Below, piece after piece: positions 60,201 to 64,000 of a stretch of DNA of 64,000 nt. The stretch covers positions 2,073,001-2,137,000 of the forward strand of contig NZ_CP083455.1 of the NCBI RefSeq assembly GCF_020229735.1, in the 5' to 3' direction. How positions within the stretch are numbered: position 1 is the first letter of the stretch; each line of letters begins with the position of its first letter. The notes beneath the pieces were generated by a model. That model was not told the DNA's origin, ran no database searches, and saw only the letters and a program-made list of their open reading frames with translations. A program made the position numbers and the translations under genes. This DNA comes from Deinococcus taeanensis. Its GTDB lineage: Bacteria; Deinococcota; Deinococci; Deinococcales; Deinococcaceae.

Positions 60201-60423
60201 CGCTGAGCCAGCGGTCGCTGAACGCGAACCCGAAGTCAGCCTCCAGGGACCGGCCGAGCAGGTCCTGACCCTTCAGACCCACAATGGCCCCTGCACTATC
60301 GTTCGCGTAACTGAAGCGGCCCGCTGCGTCCAGCACGAACAGGGCGTCCTCGCTGACGCCAAGAAGCCGGGCCAGCGCCGGTGATAACGCTTCACCGTAC
60401 CCGGTCACGAAACGACCCGGCAA
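57250..60423 (-). CDS. PAS and multi-GAF sensor histidine kinase
   Basis: 1057 residues, no membrane helix. N-terminal PAS domain (VLDAAGRFSYANDSAGAIVG), then four GAF-type domains at about 130-275, 290-450, 500-650 and 660-810 (for example SLAALPLLVEGQLWGVLAL and SYLAVPVVSRSGEVLGGL), a coiled coil, and the kinase core: YVASHDLQEPLRTIASF (His near 843), NLLGNAIKFQ, VHDNGIGF, GTGMGLAIVRKI. The HisKA type resembles phytochrome-like kinases, but no conserved chromophore Cys was identified. TTG at 60423 or GTG at 60408 could be the start. No response regulator adjacent. Confidence 0.88.
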   Translation of the reverse strand: MPGRFVTGYGEALSPALARLLGVSEDALFVLDAAGRFSYANDSAGAIVGLKGQDLLGRSLEADFGFAFSDRWLSESRRARTQGLQVEYDAFNPSLGGWVRVHVTPHKGSLAVQIRNVSSQRRTVALQAVTAALAQTETPEQVVQIMLRHAVAATGAYMGALVRPSADQAHLELHGEVGYSDELRARFARFPLTLDIPPCDAARTGQAVFVAGDVFDQQYPGSLGTRAAHTRSLAALPLLVEGQLWGVLALSFSEVRHFHPEEREFLLAIVQQCAQALGRTAAEVRLQEQAETLRLLNRIGQTVSAELDLGRMVQGVTDAGVELTGAQFGAFFYHVTNESQENLMLYTIAGASREAFATFPMPRNTPVFSATFTEQRVVRSDDITLDPRYGRNAPHQGMPPGHLPVRSYLAVPVVSRSGEVLGGLFFGHGDAGVFTERAEQLMVGLAAQAAVAMDNARLYQQLQDSHALLERRVEDRTRQLENQAATLEAFVRFTEAAGARTDVHTLAREALTVFRGFFLECSAAYYERDGATWRAQVWTDDIAPAVVQSITAGIPADAPTFRDAVHTRAPVFVNAWNPDREQVAATEEYGTVALYPMLVGEHVVGLMAVGLKGTQQWSEDSQAVVRSVGRSLNLSLERADVARQLERQRDALQARTQALEAFEDLTRNLTLEADPYALILRAQEIMLSLLPDGYALYWEREGDTWRVQSQVGDLRNEELQRQVNAGLPYEPTRTVRIPYETGEPLYQDEYDRRHDNLEPTVGHISATASLPVRVGGKVQGVIVVGLFGLRRWTATDRAVLATVMRSVGLTLEGAENARALQQRTRELERSNAELERFAYVASHDLQEPLRTIASFSELINRRYGADLDDKGRRYLELVTRGAERMKVLIDDLLVFSRLNVVQEELTPLPLEGPLQDAVDSLQGAIGESGAHVTWEALPQVLGVRSELAQLFQNLLGNAIKFQRPGVAPQVHVQAARDGNCWHVQVHDNGIGFEPQYAERIFQIFQRLHGRDEYQGTGMGLAIVRKIMEHHGGRVWAQAQPGQGSVFHLTLHAADEER

Positions 60424-60571
60424 GACAGAGGGAGAGCGGCGTGGTCAGGCAACAGGCCTGCATTGTAAGACAGGCTCGAGAGCTCACCCCGAGCAATTCT
60501 TCAGAGTGCGCAGTGACAGGCCACCGGTCCAGACGGAGCCGCGGGCCATCCACCAGCGAAAGCAACAGCAG

Positions 60572-60600
60572 AAAGTCCGCCTCACGGCGGACTTTTTCTC
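60572..60600. terminator. Hairpin between tRNA-Arg and the multi-GAF kinase
   Basis: AAAGTCCGCC, loop TCAC, GGCGGACTTT, followed by TTCTC on the plus strand; on the minus strand, downstream of the tRNA, the stem is followed by CTGCTG. It most likely ends the tRNA transcript. Confidence 0.7.
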
Positions 60601-60678
<78 letters not shown>

Positions 60679-60886
60679 CGGTCCGGCGTTCAACCGGATG
60701 CGACAGCCGAAGAAGGTTATCTGTTTCACGCGAGGTTTGCAAGGGTAGGCAGCAGAGCCTCCTTCGGCAGCTCTGGAAAGGTTGGGGGTGCGGTGGCGCG
60801 CGGTGGTCAAATTCCGGCCGGCCGGGACGTGGCCCAGTGCCTCGTGCCTGGGCGGGCCGGCACTGTGCCGCGGGGGGAAGACAGAG

Positions 60887-61414
60887 TCAGCGGTCGGTGA
60901 GGGTCAGTTCGGTGAGGGCAGGTTCAAACCCCAGGCGTTCGTACAGGGAGCGTGCGGCGGAGGTGGTGCTGAGGTGCAGGCGGGTGATGCCGCGGGTGCG
61001 GGCGGCGTGCAGGCAGGCCGTTACCAGGGTGTGGGCGTGTCCGGCGCGGCGGTGGTGGGGGTGTGTCCAGACGTTCACGATGCGGGCGTGCCAGGGGTTG
61101 GGGTGCCCTCTCGTGGGGCCCCAGTGAAGGAGGGTCAGGCCGGCACCGGCGATCACGGCGCCGTTCACGTCGTGCAGGAAGCCCAGGTACGTGCCGTTCG
61201 TGATGGCCTGCGCCACCCACTCTGCATAGATGGAGTGGTCAGGTCCGTCGGGCTCGGTGGGGTAGCGGTGCGTGGCGATGATGCGGGCATCGTGGGGGGC
61301 AGCTGGGCGCATCAGGGGGTGAAGGTTGCGGCGTGGGCGCTGGGTTTGCGCCGCAGGGTTGACGGTCAGGCCGCTGTGTTCAGCCAGTTGTGCGGGGGTC
61401 AGGGGTTCAGGCAT
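60887..61414 (-). CDS. GNAT acetyltransferase
   Basis: 175 residues; single GNAT domain with acetyl-CoA motif VNVWTHPHHRRAGHAHTLVT and the end pattern SARSLYERLGFEPALTE. Acceptor unknown. ATG at 61414 (MPEPLTPAQLAEH) is chosen because homology starts there; a TACACT box near 61445 suggests a promoter with a leader of about 25 bases. Confidence 0.85.
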   Translation of the reverse strand: MPEPLTPAQLAEHSGLTVNPAAQTQRPRRNLHPLMRPAAPHDARIIATHRYPTEPDGPDHSIYAEWVAQAITNGTYLGFLHDVNGAVIAGAGLTLLHWGPTRGHPNPWHARIVNVWTHPHHRRAGHAHTLVTACLHAARTRGITRLHLSTTSAARSLYERLGFEPALTELTLTDR

Positions 61415-61454
61415 GGGGGATTTCCGGCGGAACTTGACCTCAAGTGTACTTAGG

Positions 61455-61969
61455 GTTCTGGGGTGAGGGTATGCCAACTCTCCTCCCCGCATGCCCTGTC
61501 CGCCCGCGCCTCTGAGCCGCCCTTCACCGCCGTGGCGGCCCCATGGGCATCGCGCCCCTGACGCTCCCAATCTGGCCCACCAAGGGGCCTTCTGTCCTGA
61601 GCCTGCAGAACCGGCAGGGGCCGCCGCACTGGCGTCCGGTCCCAGCACGCTTCAAGGCGCGGACGAGTCGCGGGCGGCAGCGCCCTGCTGCCTGAGCTGC
61701 TGACGGTTCCCATGACTGTGCCGCCCATTGGCGGGGATACTCCTCCGGACGCCCTTCCGAAGCCCGTTGCTCGGGACGTGACGCTGGAACGCCGGGGGCT
61801 CATGGGCCGGCACGTGCCCCTGACCGCGCCGCACGGCGCGCCCAAGCCGCGCCGGACGCACGTGCGTCCGGCGCGGACTCCGGGGGCCCGCCACGGCGCG
61901 CCAGCTGCGCACCGTGCAGGCGCCGCCTGGCCTGCTGGACAGCCGACGCGCGGCGCGAACGTGATGGTC
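61455..61969. other. Intergenic stretch with one long palindrome
   Basis: No convincing gene on either strand; short frames are Arg/Gly/Pro-rich. It contains the 30-base palindrome at 61847-61876 and ends at the EamA-gene promoter. Confidence 0.6.
61847..61876. repeat. Perfect 30-base palindrome
   Basis: CCGCGCCGGACGCAC followed directly by its exact reverse complement, 94 bases before the EamA-gene -10 box. Operator, attachment-like site or transcript-end hairpin. Confidence 0.65.
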
Positions 61970-61975
61970 TAGCCT
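61970..61975 (+). promoter_or_regulatory. Leaderless-type -10 box of the EamA gene
   Basis: TAGCCT, 5 bases before the ATG at 61981. Confidence 0.5.
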
Positions 61976-61980
61976 GCCGC

Positions 61981-62883
61981 ATGGCCCGCCTGAAGTCTGC
62001 CCTGGTTGCCGCTGCGCCGCTGCTGTTCGTGCTGCTCTGGAGTACCGGGTTTCTGGGTACGAAGGGGGCGGCACGCAACGCTGACCCTTTTGCGTACCTC
62101 ACGGTGCGGTTCGTCCTGGCGGCCGCACTGATGGTGGCCCTGACGGCGGCGCTGCGCGCGCCGTGGCCCACACGGGCCCAGGCGGGCCGTGCGGCGGTGA
62201 CCGGGCTGCTCCTGCACGCCGGGTACCTGGGCGGCGTCACGGTGGCCATCTGGCTGGGCCTCCCGGCCGGCGTGACGAGCGTCCTGGTGGGCCTGCAACC
62301 CCTCCTGACCGGCTTGCTGTCCTGGCCGGTGCTGGGGGAACGGGTCACGCGGGCGCAGTGGGCGGGCCTGCTGCTGGGCTTCGCGGGTGTGCTGCTGGTC
62401 GTGGGCGGCCAGGGCATCGGAAGTCAGACGACGGCCAGCCGCCCGGCCCTGCTGGCCGCCGCGTTCGCGCTGGTCTGCACCACTGCCGGCACCCTCTACC
62501 AGCGCCGCGCGGGCGGCGACATGCCCCTGCTGGGCGGCACGGCCGCGCAGTACGTCGTTAGCGCCGCCGCGCTCGGGGCCGTCACCCTGGCGCGCGGAGG
62601 CGGTGTGATCCACTGGAACGCGGAATTCATCCTGTCCCTCACGTGGCTGGTGCTGGTCCTGTCGGTCGGGGCGATCCTGCTGCTCATGCGCCTGCTGCGC
62701 GACCTGCCGGCGGCGCGCGTGAACAGCCTCTTCTACCTCGTGCCGCCACTGGCCGTGCTGGAAAGCTGGGCACTGTACGGCGAACGCCTCAGCGCCCTGT
62801 CGCTGGGCGGCCTGCTGCTGTGCGTGGCAGGCGTCGCCCTCGCCGCCCAGCAACCCACCGCCCGCCCGGCGCGTACCGGGTGA
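61981..62883 (+). CDS. EamA/DMT-family transporter
   Basis: 300 residues, about ten membrane helices in two EamA repeats (about 10-140 and 155-290), the drug/metabolite transporter type. N-terminal LLFVLLWSTGFLGTKGAA, end-of-repeat VLGERVTRAQWAGLLLGFAG, and the second-repeat YGERLSALSLGGLLLCVAG. Substrate unknown; amino acid or metabolite export is common. One base separates its stop from the next ATG, so the two genes are coupled. Confidence 0.9.
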   Translation: MARLKSALVAAAPLLFVLLWSTGFLGTKGAARNADPFAYLTVRFVLAAALMVALTAALRAPWPTRAQAGRAAVTGLLLHAGYLGGVTVAIWLGLPAGVTSVLVGLQPLLTGLLSWPVLGERVTRAQWAGLLLGFAGVLLVVGGQGIGSQTTASRPALLAAAFALVCTTAGTLYQRRAGGDMPLLGGTAAQYVVSAAALGAVTLARGGGVIHWNAEFILSLTWLVLVLSVGAILLLMRLLRDLPAARVNSLFYLVPPLAVLESWALYGERLSALSLGGLLLCVAGVALAAQQPTARPARTG

Positions 62884-62884
62884 C

Positions 62885-63391
62885 ATGAGCGAACTGAACG
62901 GACGGATCGGCGGCGTCACCCAGGGGTACGACCTGCACGCGGGCTGGAACGGTGAACGCCTGGACGGCCGCATCGGCGGGACCTTCCAGGGCAAGGACAT
63001 CAAACTCACGGTCCGCGCCGGGGACGTGGACGGCCGCATCGGCGGCACGTTCGCCGGGTTCGACGCCGACGGCGACGTGACCGCCCAGAGCGTTAGCGTG
63101 CGCCTCGGCGGCCGCATCGACGGGGACGACGTGCACCTCCAGATCAGCGGTGACCGCGTCCGGGGCCGCTTCTCCGGCCGCATCGACGGCAAGGACATCG
63201 ACCTGCACGTCAGGGGTGACCGCCTGCACGGCCGCATCGGGGGCGTGCTGGACGGCAAGGACGTGAACCTCACCCTGAACGGCGTGCCCGTGGAGGTCGC
63301 CGCGCTGGCCGCCGCCTGCGCGTACAAGGCCCTCGAAGATCAGCAGGCGCACGACGCTTCTGCCGCCAGCAGCAGCCACAGCGGGGGGTGA
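62885..63391 (+). CDS. GRIGG-repeat protein, function unknown
   Basis: 168 residues, not recognised. Residues 1-135 consist of about six repeats of 20-24 residues, each with GRIGG (or GRFSG, LGGRIDG) followed by a G-K/F/Y-D turn and a beta strand, for example LDGRIGGTFQGKDIKLTV and LHGRIGGVLDGKDVNLTL. The regular spacing suggests a beta-solenoid or stacked beta-strand sheet. A short helical, Ala-rich C terminus (VAALAAACAYKALEDQ) follows. No signal peptide, so cytoplasmic. Directly downstream of the EamA transporter with a 1-base gap. Confidence 0.8.
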   Translation: MSELNGRIGGVTQGYDLHAGWNGERLDGRIGGTFQGKDIKLTVRAGDVDGRIGGTFAGFDADGDVTAQSVSVRLGGRIDGDDVHLQISGDRVRGRFSGRIDGKDIDLHVRGDRLHGRIGGVLDGKDVNLTLNGVPVEVAALAAACAYKALEDQQAHDASAASSSHSGG

Positions 63392-63393
63392 AT

Positions 63394-63981
63394 CTAAGAG
63401 AGGGCGTCGCCCGCTGCGTTCAGAACGGCCGCAGCGGGCGTGTTGACGTGGTCCTGAGCAGTCCCCCCAAGGCGTCTCAGGGCGTGGCCGACCAGTTCGA
63501 ATCCCAGGGTGTACCCGGCCCAGCGGGGCAGGCCGTGTGCCCCGGACCCGTAGAACCACGCCTCGAACCCGAAGTCGGTGGTCTGGAGCAGCGGCTGCGC
63601 CCTCTGCCAGAGCGCGGCCCGGTGGATGCGGACCTGGGCGTAGGCGGGTGCCTGCCCGGCCCGCTCGGTCCGTTCGTGGTGCTGGGCGAGGCCCTCTGTG
63701 ACCAGCACTTCCAGCAGGGTGCGGCCGTAACCGGGGCCGCGCCAGCGGCGGGCGTGGTGGAGTTCGTGGGCCAGTGTGGCGGGCAGTTCGGTGCGCCAGC
63801 CGGGCAGGAATTTCGGGTTGTCGGGACTGACCGTCAGTTCCACATACGACCCGGTGGGCGCGAATCCGTGAATCCCGGTTTCCGGCAGCCCCCAGGGCAG
63901 CACCCGCAAGGCCACGTCCACGCCGGTCAGACCCAGCTGAGCGGTGTGGCGTTGCAGGGTCGCCTCCAGCACATGCCTCAT
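63394..63981 (-). CDS. DUF2268-type putative zinc protease
   Basis: 195 residues with TLAHELHHARRW (HExxH) near residue 73, and LEVLVTEGLAQHHE containing a possible third ligand Glu, as in DUF2268 (YjaZ-like) proteins, which are predicted zinc metalloproteases. No signal peptide. It converges on the GRIGG-repeat gene; the stops are 3 bases apart. Function not established. Confidence 0.8.
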   Translation of the reverse strand: MRHVLEATLQRHTAQLGLTGVDVALRVLPWGLPETGIHGFAPTGSYVELTVSPDNPKFLPGWRTELPATLAHELHHARRWRGPGYGRTLLEVLVTEGLAQHHERTERAGQAPAYAQVRIHRAALWQRAQPLLQTTDFGFEAWFYGSGAHGLPRWAGYTLGFELVGHALRRLGGTAQDHVNTPAAAVLNAAGDALS

Positions 63982-64000
63982 CTCATCCGCCAGGGGCGAA

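Noticed and set aside
61450..61845. 131-residue minus-strand frame between the GNAT and EamA genes
   Set aside because: Gly/Arg/Ser-rich, no domain, no promoter or ribosome site.

Overview
The window is GC-rich chromosomal DNA that reads as a Deinococcus species or very close relative. The supporting content is: a futalosine-pathway menaquinone gene (mqnB), NucS/EndoMS, an XPB helicase next to a DUF790 (Bax1-like) nuclease, a Tat-exported ferritin-like lipoprotein, many signalling kinases, and a dense set of TANNNT boxes 5-7 bases in front of start codons, the layout of leaderless promoters described for Deinococcus. No rRNA, CRISPR array, prophage or insertion sequence was seen. There is one tRNA, Arg with anticodon ACG.

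Layout. 1-9 kb: tatA, an SDR dehydrogenase divergent from mqnB, a DUF72 protein, a response regulator divergent from hisF-hisIE, nucS divergent from a DUF4394 lipoprotein, a metallophosphatase, 5-formyl-THF cyclo-ligase and a second SDR. 8.9-10.2 kb: a minus-strand set of a small Pro/Ala-rich protein, a 2'-5' RNA ligase-like protein and a decayed Nudix gene. 10.2-14.7 kb: the glycine cleavage operon gcvT-gcvH-gcvP. 14.9-18.4 kb: RmlD-like protein, glycine-rich secreted protein, PfpI-family protein, NTF2-like protein, cupin. 18.5-22.1 kb: dnaG facing a YlmH-like S4 protein plus ZapE/AFG1 ATPase. 22.4-30.0 kb: a degenerate GGDEF-EAL protein, Tat-type metallo-beta-lactamase-fold protein, argB, acetyltransferase, mltG and a PfkB kinase. 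30.1-35.7 kb: sensor kinase, a CPA2 antiporter carrying a UBP zinc finger, membrane protein, gatB.

35.8-43.1 kb is a three-gene signalling operon: a 1625-residue soluble hybrid kinase with a poly-HAMP array built of near-identical 276-bp repeats, a CheR methyltransferase, and a response regulator-PAS-histidine kinase. 43.3-51.6 kb: M29 aminopeptidase, ferritin-like protein, malate dehydrogenase, membrane diguanylate cyclase, a frameshifted enoyl-CoA hydratase, a CAP-domain lipoprotein, an MFS transporter and a second frameshifted gene. 52.0-57.1 kb: DinB-like and HD proteins facing a phosphatase, thioesterase, DUF790 and XPB helicase block. 57.2-64.0 kb: a 1057-residue multi-GAF kinase, tRNA-Arg, acetyltransferase, EamA transporter, a GRIGG-repeat protein and a DUF2268 protease-like protein.

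The most notable points are the XPB-Bax1-like pair, the poly-HAMP kinase operon, the UBP-finger antiporter, two genes broken by the same kind of lesion (one base missing in a six-G tract, 2.7 kb apart), a Nudix remnant that has lost its catalytic box, and the large leaderless-promoter set. Both strands are rich in very long antisense open frames; these are codon-usage shadows and were left out.
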